DNA of 64,000 bases from Actinoallomurus sp963736325 (lineage in GTDB: Bacteria; Actinomycetota; Actinomycetes; Streptosporangiales; Streptosporangiaceae). The translations under genes and the position numbers were made by a program. The DNA lies in contig CAVTOG010000010.1 of the NCBI GenBank assembly GCA_963736325.1, positions 310,001 to 374,000 on the forward strand. Reading direction: 5' to 3'. Within the stretch, counting starts at the first letter, position 1. Every line of letters begins with the position of its first letter. Below, one piece after another: positions 57,474-64,000 of this stretch. The notes under the pieces were generated by a model. The model saw nothing but the letters and a program-made list of their open reading frames with translations. It was not told the origin of the DNA and searched no databases.

Positions 57474-59198
57474 TCAGGCCTCATTCCAGTAACCGACGAG
57501 ATCGGCGTACAACGGGGAACTCTCCCGAAGCTCCTCATGGGTGCCGATGTCCGGCGAACCCGCATGCAGCAACATCACCCGGTCCGCGCGCATCGCCGAG
57601 CTCATCCGGTGCGCGATCACGATGACCGTGCGGCCCGTCGCCGCGAATGCGGCCTCGACCTGGCGCTCGCGTTCGGGATGCAGGTGGCAGGTGGCCTCGT
57701 CGAGCACGAAGATGTCGGTGGTCGACGCGTACGCCCGGGCGAGCGTGACGAGCTGTTTCTGCCCTTCGGACAGCTCGTTCGGCGCGTCGATCCGGCCGTC
57801 GAGTCCGCCGCGGTCGCGCAGGAGCTCGTCGGCGCCGACGGCCAGGCACGCCTCTTCCAGCTCGGTGTCGGTGACGTTCGGATTGAGGTAGCCCAGGTTC
57901 TCCCGCATCGAGCCGGAGAACACGTACGCCTCCTGCGGCAACAGGGTGATCCTGCGGTGCGGCGGTACGCGGACGAGGTCCGCCACCGGCGTGCCGCCGA
58001 GCGTGATCGTGCCCTCCTGCGGGCGGTCGAGCCCGGTCAGCAGGTTCGCCAGGGTGGACTTCCCTACGCCGCTCGGGCCGACCACCACGAGCCGCTCGCC
58101 AAGGCCGATGTCGAGGTCGATGCCGTCGAGGATCTTCTCCGAGGTCGCGCTGTAGGCGAACTCGACGCCGCGCAGGGCGATCCCGTCTCCGGCGGCGGTG
58201 GCGGACGGCTCCTCGACGGCCTCCGGCAGGCGCGCGTACTCCTGCACACGGGAGAACAGCACGCCGATCTGCAGGCCGATGTCACCGACCACGCGGACGA
58301 TCGCCCGCAGGACCGGGTCGAGGCTGCCGATGAGATAGGTCGCCGCGCCGAGCAGCTGCCCTGGCGTGAGGGTGCCCGAGCGGATCGCGACCGGCGCGCT
58401 CACCAGCAGCACGGCCAGCGGCAGCCGGCCGCCGAGGGCGAGGGTCGCGACCCGACCGGCGACCACGCGGCCGATCCGATTCACGGTGCGCAGGTGTGTG
58501 TCGACGTCCGCGACGACGTCGCGGGTGGCCCGCTCCGTCGCGCCCACCGCGACGATGTCGCGCAGCCCGATGAGCGCGTTGCCCGCGGTGGCCGACAGCC
58601 GCTCCTCGGCCAGGAGCGAGTCGCGGATGGCACGCTGCCACCCGCGTGCGGTGGCCGCCAGGACCAGGACCACCATCACCGAGCTGCCGATGGCCACCCA
58701 GGCGACCAGCGGAGCCAGCAAGAAGAGCCCGATGATGACGAACACGAGAGAGAAGATCGCCGTCTTCAGTACGGTGAGCAGCTGGGAGATCAGCACGCGC
58801 AGTACTTCGGTGTGCTTGGTCACGCCCTCGACGCTGCGGCCGTCGACCCGCTCGCCGGGGGTGACGCCGCGCAGCAGCGTGGCGCGCGCGGTGCCGCTGA
58901 TCAGGTCGTACCGCAGGTCTTCGGTGATGCGGGCGAGCGGGAGCACCCCCTGCCGCGCACCGAACCCGGCCAGCATGATCACAAGGGCGTAGATGCCCAG
59001 GAGCTGCGCGCCGACGGTGAAGTTGCCCGCGAGGAAGCCCAGGTCGAGCGCTGACGCGACGAGCATTCCGGAGGCCAGGGTCGGCGCGGACTCCACGATC
59101 GCCCACAGCAGCACCCGTATGAGGTCGCCGCGGTGGAGCCGTGCGGTCTCTCTCAGCACCTTCCAGCCCGTGTCCGCCCGCAACGCGGTGGCGCCCAT
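57474..59198 (-). CDS. ABC exporter half-transporter (TMD-NBD), second subunit
   Basis: This is an ABC exporter subunit of 574 residues: an N-terminal six-helix transmembrane region (about residues 20-310) and a nucleotide-binding domain (about 350-570). Walker A is GPSGVGKST near residue 380. The signature is LSEGQ, a mild variant of LSGGQ. Walker B is VLDEAT and the switch is IAHR. The Q-loop is LPQEAYVF. The start ATG at 59198 is 4 bases after the stop of the preceding ABC gene, and its ribosome site (GGGGAG) lies within that gene's last codons. It probably forms a heterodimer with that subunit and exports the glycosylated polyketide, giving self-resistance; substrate is inferred from context. 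Confidence 0.93.
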   Translation of the reverse strand: MGATALRADTGWKVLRETARLHRGDLIRVLLWAIVESAPTLASGMLVASALDLGFLAGNFTVGAQLLGIYALVIMLAGFGARQGVLPLARITEDLRYDLISGTARATLLRGVTPGERVDGRSVEGVTKHTEVLRVLISQLLTVLKTAIFSLVFVIIGLFLLAPLVAWVAIGSSVMVVLVLAATARGWQRAIRDSLLAEERLSATAGNALIGLRDIVAVGATERATRDVVADVDTHLRTVNRIGRVVAGRVATLALGGRLPLAVLLVSAPVAIRSGTLTPGQLLGAATYLIGSLDPVLRAIVRVVGDIGLQIGVLFSRVQEYARLPEAVEEPSATAAGDGIALRGVEFAYSATSEKILDGIDLDIGLGERLVVVGPSGVGKSTLANLLTGLDRPQEGTITLGGTPVADLVRVPPHRRITLLPQEAYVFSGSMRENLGYLNPNVTDTELEEACLAVGADELLRDRGGLDGRIDAPNELSEGQKQLVTLARAYASTTDIFVLDEATCHLHPERERQVEAAFAATGRTVIVIAHRMSSAMRADRVMLLHAGSPDIGTHEELRESSPLYADLVGYWNEA

Positions 59199-59202
59199 CG
59201 GC

Positions 59203-60930
59203 TCAGCTCCCCTTCAGATCGGCGGTGGCCGGCTCGGGGGTCTCGGCGACCGCGAACACCGCGCGATAGCCGGGGTCTTCCAGGAGCTCCCGGTGCGTCC
59301 CGATCCCGCCGACCGTCCCCTCGTGCAGCCAGACGACGAAGTCCGCGCGCGCCGCGGTGGACGCGCGATGCGCGATGAGCAGGCGGGTCGAGCCGCGCGA
59401 CGCCTCGTGCAGGGCCGAGCTGATCACCGCCTCGGTCGTGGTGTCCACGCTGGACAGCGCGTCGTCCATGACGATGAGCCGCGCGGATCGACAGGCCGCC
59501 CGCGCCAGGCCGAGCCGCTGGACCTCTCCGCCGGACAGCTGGAGCCCTTCGAGCTTCGCGTCGACCTGGCCGGGCAGCCGCGCGATGAACTCCTCGGCGC
59601 TCGTCGACCGGAGGGCGGCGCGCAGGCGGCCGTCGGTGACGGTGTCGTCGCCGTAGCGCAGGGCGTCGGCGACCGTCTCGCCGAAGAGGTTCGGGCGTTC
59701 GAAGGCGTAGACGACGGCCTTGCGCAGCTCGTCCTGGCGGAGTTCGCCGATCGGCGCGCCGTCGAAGGTGACGGTGCCGCCGTCCGGCTCCAGCATCCCG
59801 CCCGCCATCGCGGTGAGCGTGGTCTTGCCGACCCCGGACTCGCCGACGATCGCGACCGTACGGCCGGCCGGGACGTCGAAACTGACGTCGTGCAGGATCT
59901 GGCGGTCCCCGACGCGTGAGCCGACGCCCTCGAAGCTCAGCGCGCCGCGGCCCTCGGGCAGCGGCCGGGTGCCGCCGGGCAGGCCCGGCTCGTCCAGCAC
60001 CTCGCGGAGCCGGGCGGCGGCGGCGCGGATCTGCCCGATGTCGCGGGCGCTGCCGGCCTGCTGGAAAATGCCCATCGCGTACGACAGGTACGACGACGCC
60101 GCGAGCAGCTCACCGGGGTTGATCCGGTGCCGCACCAGCCCGTCGCCGGCCACGATCAGCACCAGGATCTGCAGCAGCGGCGCGAAGATCGACACTTCCC
60201 AGGTCACCCGCCGCTGGCGCCGCCAGAGCTGCAGCGACAGCTCCCGCAGCGTGCGCGCCGGGGTCAGCACCCGGTCGACCTCGGCCTCGACCGTGCCGCT
60301 CGCGCGAATGGTGCGCAGCCCTCGGATCGCGTCCATCAGCCTGGTCGCCACGCCGGCCTGCTGGGCCGCCGCCTGGATGGCGAGCGCGGTGATCCGGCGG
60401 ATGTGCCGCATCGTGATGAGCACCAGCGCGGGGCCGGTGAGCACGAATACGAGGCCGATCCGCCAATCGATCACGAACAGCGCGATGATCCCGCCGGTCG
60501 AGGTGAGCAGTGGGACCAGGATCCGGGTGACGATGTTGGCCGCCTGCGCGGTCTGGTACGTCGAGTCGGTGAGCCGGTTGACCAGGTCGCCCTGGTTGAA
60601 CTTCCGCTGCCCGCGGAAGCCCAGGGCGAACAGGTGCGTCAGCAGCCCGTGGCGCAGATACCGCATCGCGCTCACGCGCGCGGAGAAGTCGGCGATCTCG
60701 GTCAGGCTCTGCACCACGATGCCGACCAGAAGCAGCCCGACCAGAATCCAGAGAAGCGAGGTGCCGGCCCCGTCGGTGAGCACCCGGTTCACCGTGGTGC
60801 CGAGCAACGCCGGGATCGCGATGATCGAGGCGGTGTCGACGAGGCCGAGCACCACCAGGCAGACCACCGGGACGCGGCCGGCTCGCAGGGCCGCCACGAT
60901 CAGCGAACCGCGCTGCCGCAAGGCGATCAC
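59203..60930 (-). CDS. ABC exporter half-transporter (TMD-NBD), first subunit with degenerate ATP site
   Basis: This is an ABC exporter subunit of 575 residues with hydrophobic helices in the first ~310 residues and a nucleotide-binding domain after ~330. The GTG start at 60930 is preceded by GGAGAAGGG, 22 bp after the fusion gene stop. Walker A is GESGVGKTT, the signature is LSGGE and the H-loop is LLIAHR. The Walker B glutamate is replaced (MDDALSS) and the Q-loop Gln is replaced by Glu (YAFERPNLF). This pattern of one degenerate and one normal site is typical of heterodimeric exporters and supports pairing with the next gene. Confidence 0.93.
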   Translation of the reverse strand: MIALRQRGSLIVAALRAGRVPVVCLVVLGLVDTASIIAIPALLGTTVNRVLTDGAGTSLLWILVGLLLVGIVVQSLTEIADFSARVSAMRYLRHGLLTHLFALGFRGQRKFNQGDLVNRLTDSTYQTAQAANIVTRILVPLLTSTGGIIALFVIDWRIGLVFVLTGPALVLITMRHIRRITALAIQAAAQQAGVATRLMDAIRGLRTIRASGTVEAEVDRVLTPARTLRELSLQLWRRQRRVTWEVSIFAPLLQILVLIVAGDGLVRHRINPGELLAASSYLSYAMGIFQQAGSARDIGQIRAAAARLREVLDEPGLPGGTRPLPEGRGALSFEGVGSRVGDRQILHDVSFDVPAGRTVAIVGESGVGKTTLTAMAGGMLEPDGGTVTFDGAPIGELRQDELRKAVVYAFERPNLFGETVADALRYGDDTVTDGRLRAALRSTSAEEFIARLPGQVDAKLEGLQLSGGEVQRLGLARAACRSARLIVMDDALSSVDTTTEAVISSALHEASRGSTRLLIAHRASTAARADFVVWLHEGTVGGIGTHRELLEDPGYRAVFAVAETPEPATADLKGS

Positions 60931-60952
60931 TTCCCTTCTCCGATACGCCAGG

Positions 60953-63358
60953 TCACCATGTCAGCGGGAGTTCGTGCACGCCGTAGTGGTCCATGTCGTC
61001 GCGCATCCGCAGCTCTTCGCGCGGCACGGCGAGCCGGAGCCCGGGGAACCTGCTCAGCAGGGCCGGGTACGCCACCCGCAGTGTCTCCCGTGCGAGGTAT
61101 TGGCCTATGCACTTGTGCACGCCGTGCCCGAACGCCACGTGCCCGCGGACGTTGCGGGTGAGGTCGAGCCGGTCGGGGTCGGGGAACTGGCCGGGATCGC
61201 GGTTGGCGGCGGGCAGCGCGACCACCACGGTCTCCCCCGCGCGTACGAGCCTGCCGCCGACCGTGACGTCCTCCAGGGCGGCGCGGCTGGCGCCGAACTG
61301 CGAGATCGTCAGGTACCGGAGCAGTTCCTCGACGGAGTTGTCGATGAGTTCGGGCTCGGCGAGCAGGCGCTCCCGCTGCGCGGGGTGCTCCAAAAGGGCG
61401 AGCGTCCCCAGGCCGATCATGTTCGACGTCGTGTCGGTGCCGCCGCCGAGCAGGGCCCACGCGAGGTTGCGCCGCTCGGTCGCGTCGAGCCCGCCGCGGT
61501 CGGCCAGGGCGCGGAGCATTCCGGTGGCACGGTCGCCTGCGACGAGCTCGTCCAGCACCTCGCCGACGATCCCCACCGACTCGATCAGCTCCTCCAGGGT
61601 GAGCTGGAGCCGCATGATGACGTCGAGGTTGTCCTGCAGCGGGGCGCGGACGTCCTCGGGCACGCCGAGCAGGTCGAAAATGATCCGGGCGGGCAGCGGC
61701 CGCGCGAAGTCCCGCACGAGCTCGGCGGGCGGCCCCTGCGCCTCCATGGCGTCGAGCAGCTCCGCCGTCGCCGCCTCGATCGCGGGCCGCAGCTCGATGG
61801 CCTTGCGCTCGCTGAAGTAGGCACCGACGATGCGGCGGTAACGGGTGTGGTCCGGCGGGTCCATCTTGTTGAACGCGCCCGGTTCCGCCTTCGGCGGGGT
61901 GTGGTCGCCGGGCGGCAGCTCGAACGGCGGAGGCAGCGGGGACGCGAGCAGTTCGTTGCGGTGGCTGAACCGCGAGTCCGACAGCACGGCCTTGGCCTCG
62001 GCGTGGCCGGTGACGAGCCAGCCCTCGCCGCCGGAGGGGAACCGCAGACGGTGCACTCCGCCCTTGAGTCCCTCCTCGCGGTAGCCGTCCGGGGGGTCGA
62101 ACGGGCAGCTTCTCCGCCTCGGCAGGTCGATCGCCTCCGAGCCGGCTCCGCCGACGATGAGGTCGGCCGCGCGTTCCGCGCCGCCGGCGGCCTCGATGTC
62201 GGCGCCCAGGGCGCGCACACGCTCGCGTACGGCCGGGTCCTCCGCCACCGCGAGCACCGCCTCCCGCAGCCGTTCGGCGGTCAACCCGTCCGGGTCGACG
62301 CGGCGGCCGAGGCCGAGCTCGGCCACGCGGTCGGCGTTGATGCGCTGCTCGGGCTGGAACGGCACGACGACGAGGGGCGTCGCGTGCTGCCCGGCGCGCA
62401 TGATGCTGCCCATCCCGGCCTGGGAGACGAACACGTCGGCGTGGCGCAGCACATCGCCGTACGGCACCCAGCGCCGTACCTCGAACTCGGGCGGCAGGGC
62501 GGCGGCGGTCTCGTCGTCCAGGGCGTCGCCGACGGCGAGCACGACGTGCCACGGCAGGCCGGACAGCGCCTCGGCGCAGGTGCGGAAGAACTCGGGCTGG
62601 TCGTTGACCACGGTGCCCAGCGACACGAACACGATCGGCCGGCCGTCGCCGGGCGGTGTCCACTCCGGCTCGCCGTCGTCCTGCGCGTGGCAGGGGCCGA
62701 TGAACGCGTGGTCGTCGCCGAACGTCTCGCCGCACGGCTGGAACGACCGGGGCAGGAACACCAGGCTCCGCTCACCCTTGCCCGTCGTGATCGCGTCGGA
62801 CTCGTCCGGGTCGATGTCGTTCTCGGCGAGGAACGAGGCCAGCATCTCCTTGAACGTCAGGATCGCCGGGTGGTCCTCCGCGAGTTGCGGATGCCCGGCG
62901 TGCTCGACCTGCGCCTCCATCAGCGAGAACGCCTCGTTCGAGGCGAAGACCGGCAGCAGTTGGAAGGAGGGCACCGCCCACTTGCGGCTGAGGACGCGGC
63001 CCGGGGCCCAGACGGTGGAGTCGTAGGCGATGACGTCGGGCCGGTCGGCCTCGATCTGCCGCTCGATCGCCCCGGTGGTGCCGATGATCTCCGAGACGTA
63101 CTGCAGGAACGCGCGGCCGACCTCGTCGTCGGCCCAGGTCGCCGGCGGCTTCACGGTCGACATCAGCGAGGTGTCGTACGCGATCACGGACGCGCCCGTG
63201 CTCGCCGCGGTCGGCGCGACGGCCTCGGTCACCGCGTAGGTCACCCGGTGACCGCGGCGGATCAGCTCCCGCGCCACCGAGAGCGTCGGCGTCACGTGCC
63301 CCGCGGATGGGTAGGGCAGAAACAGGACGTGTCGGGTTGGACCGGTATCACTGCGCAC
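60953..63358 (-). CDS. Glycosyltransferase-cytochrome P450 fusion protein
   Basis: One uninterrupted chain of 801 residues joins a GT1-family glycosyltransferase (residues about 1-405) to a complete cytochrome P450 (about 412-801). The glycosyltransferase has HVLFLPYPSAGHVTP, SLGTVVNDQPEFFR and the donor loop FVSQAGMGSIM (Gln for His). The P450 has the oxygen-binding helix GGGTDTTS (near residue 640), ExxR as EELLR (near 678) and the heme loop FGHGVHKCIG with Cys at residue 750. The join (ADLIVGGAGSEAIDLPRRR) has almost no linker. I chose GTG at 63358 because the fold starts there; the open frame upstream runs into transposase remnant. No clear ribosome site is seen, so the start is less sure. 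It leads the operon with two ABC genes and a glycosyltransferase. Confidence 0.88.
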   Translation of the reverse strand: MRSDTGPTRHVLFLPYPSAGHVTPTLSVARELIRRGHRVTYAVTEAVAPTAASTGASVIAYDTSLMSTVKPPATWADDEVGRAFLQYVSEIIGTTGAIERQIEADRPDVIAYDSTVWAPGRVLSRKWAVPSFQLLPVFASNEAFSLMEAQVEHAGHPQLAEDHPAILTFKEMLASFLAENDIDPDESDAITTGKGERSLVFLPRSFQPCGETFGDDHAFIGPCHAQDDGEPEWTPPGDGRPIVFVSLGTVVNDQPEFFRTCAEALSGLPWHVVLAVGDALDDETAAALPPEFEVRRWVPYGDVLRHADVFVSQAGMGSIMRAGQHATPLVVVPFQPEQRINADRVAELGLGRRVDPDGLTAERLREAVLAVAEDPAVRERVRALGADIEAAGGAERAADLIVGGAGSEAIDLPRRRSCPFDPPDGYREEGLKGGVHRLRFPSGGEGWLVTGHAEAKAVLSDSRFSHRNELLASPLPPPFELPPGDHTPPKAEPGAFNKMDPPDHTRYRRIVGAYFSERKAIELRPAIEAATAELLDAMEAQGPPAELVRDFARPLPARIIFDLLGVPEDVRAPLQDNLDVIMRLQLTLEELIESVGIVGEVLDELVAGDRATGMLRALADRGGLDATERRNLAWALLGGGTDTTSNMIGLGTLALLEHPAQRERLLAEPELIDNSVEELLRYLTISQFGASRAALEDVTVGGRLVRAGETVVVALPAANRDPGQFPDPDRLDLTRNVRGHVAFGHGVHKCIGQYLARETLRVAYPALLSRFPGLRLAVPREELRMRDDMDHYGVHELPLTW

Positions 63359-63442
63359 ATCTGCATCGTCACTGCCGATCGGTACAGATGTCGCCGGTCG
63401 AGTGCGAGGTCTAGCAAATCCCTCACAAGGTCGTCGTGCGTG
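63359..63442 (-). promoter_or_regulatory. Upstream region of the fusion-gene operon
   Basis: These 84 bases lie between the operon start and the transposase remnant, so the operon promoter is expected here or within the remnant. On the minus strand it contains GCTAGA (63415-63410), a rare string in this DNA that also occurs in the spacers before the first PKS gene (GCTAGA) and the module 8 gene (ACTAGA). No convincing -35/-10 pair or ribosome site is visible. Confidence 0.3.
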
Positions 63443-63996
63443 CTCGGGCCGGCCGAGCGGATCCGTGAGATCCACGGCGAGTGGGACGGTACCTACAGGC
63501 AGCCCGCGTATCACCGCTGAGCTACGCGAGGACGGTGAGGTGGTCGACCACAAGAAGGTGGAGCGGGTGATGCGCAAGCACGGCATCGTCGGGCCGCACC
63601 TGCGTAAGAAGGTCCGCACCACCGTCCCTGCGCCGTCGCATCAGTAGGTGCCGGACCTGCTCAAGCGGGACTTCACCGCCACCGCCCTGGGCCGGCGGTA
63701 CGTCGGTGATCTCACCTACCTGCCGATCGGCGAGGGCCAGTTCCTGTACCTGGCGACCGTAATCAACCTGTTTTCCCGCCGCCTGGCCGGCTGGTCGATC
63801 GCCGGTCACATGCGCACCGAGCTCGTGGTCGACGCACTGGAAGCGCGAGCCCCTGAAGGGCGCGCACCGGTGGGCCTCAGCCCACCACGCTCGCCTGGCC
63901 GTCTTCCGCTGTATCACTAGGTGCAACACACGAAGGAGACACTCCAAACTTGAGCAAACTGGCCCAATCACTTGTAACACACGACTAAAGTGCTAA
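63443..63996 (+). pseudogene. Decayed IS3-family transposase (OrfB-like) remnant
   Basis: Three frames read together resemble an IS3-type OrfB. The first (63443-63496) gives RIREIHGEWDGTY. After one extra A at 63497 a second frame gives GSPRITAELREDGEVV, KVERVMRKHGIVGPHLRKK and, past an in-frame TAG at 63645-63647, GRRYVGDLTYLPIGEGQFLY. A third frame from about 63853 gives ARLAVFR and NTRRRHSKLEQTGPIT and ends at TAA 63994-63996. The first catalytic Asp (GDLTY) is present. The segment that should carry the second Asp and Glu is deleted, so the enzyme cannot work. The lower GC after 63920 is this C-terminal coding remnant. It marks an old insertion at the edge of the gene set. Confidence 0.8.
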
Positions 63997-64000
63997 CCGA

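Noticed and set aside
60953..62140. Reading the P450 half as a heme-free EryCII-type helper
   Set aside because: The heme-ligating Cys in FGHGVHKCIG, the DTT of the oxygen-binding helix and ExxR are all present, so it is likely a working P450, whatever helper role it may also have.
63359..63622. N-terminal extension of the glycosyltransferase-P450 fusion to an ATG at 63622
   Set aside because: The extra 88 residues are unlike any glycosyltransferase N-terminus and overlap the transposase remnant on the other strand; the family fold begins just after the GTG at 63358.
63923..63984. 11-base near-direct repeat (GCAACACACGA and GTAACACACGA) in the AT-rich right end, first taken as a binding site
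   Set aside because: Both copies lie in the frame of the transposase C-terminus (CNTR twice), so chance within a decayed coding sequence explains them.

Overview
The window is part of a large modular type I polyketide synthase (PKS) locus from a high-GC Gram-positive bacterium, most likely an actinomycete. The evidence is very high GC with G/C-rich third codon positions, GTG starts, and PKS, GT1-family glycosyltransferase and ABC exporter sequences of actinobacterial character. I cannot name the genus or the product.

About 53.6 kb on the minus strand (positions 53600 to 2) is one run of five PKS genes read right to left. The first carries a KSQ-AT-ACP loading module, so gene order probably matches assembly order. 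The set is loading + modules 1-2 (41589-53600), modules 3-4 (32710-41556), module 5 (28107-32696), modules 6-7 (18245-28057) and modules 8-12 (18097 to beyond the left edge). Eleven extension modules are complete and a twelfth is cut at the KS. There is no thioesterase in the window, so the end of the assembly line lies to the left. AT motifs predict malonyl units in modules 1-4 and 8-10, and methylmalonyl units in modules 5, 6, 7 and 11. No module has an enoylreductase. Only modules 2, 6 and 10 have dehydratase domains, and each has a visible defect in its reductive loop: module 2 DH and KR have lost catalytic residues, module 6 KR has a broken nucleotide-binding motif, and module 10 has no KR. 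The expected product is therefore a long, highly oxygenated polyol/polyketone with few or no double bonds from this section.

Positions 53601-63358 hold the tailoring and export genes. Two glycosyltransferases run rightward from a 150-bp divergent promoter region (53751-54953 and 54976-56211) and end at a strong bidirectional hairpin terminator. Facing them on the minus strand is a tight four-gene operon: a single-chain glycosyltransferase-cytochrome P450 fusion (60953-63358), two half-size ABC exporters that look like a heterodimer (59203-60930 and 57474-59198), and a fourth glycosyltransferase (56264-57472). Together they suggest that a large polyol polyketide is hydroxylated, glycosylated by up to four paralogous enzymes and exported. 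No deoxysugar biosynthesis genes are in the window.

The right end (63443-63996) is a decayed IS3-type transposase, which marks a rearrangement point directly upstream of the fusion gene. The most noteworthy items are the glycosyltransferase-P450 fusion, the disabled dehydration chemistry, a rare-codon island in the module 5 ACP whose sequence recurs in the spacer before the last PKS gene, and glycosyltransferases with a Gln in place of the usual nucleotide-binding His.
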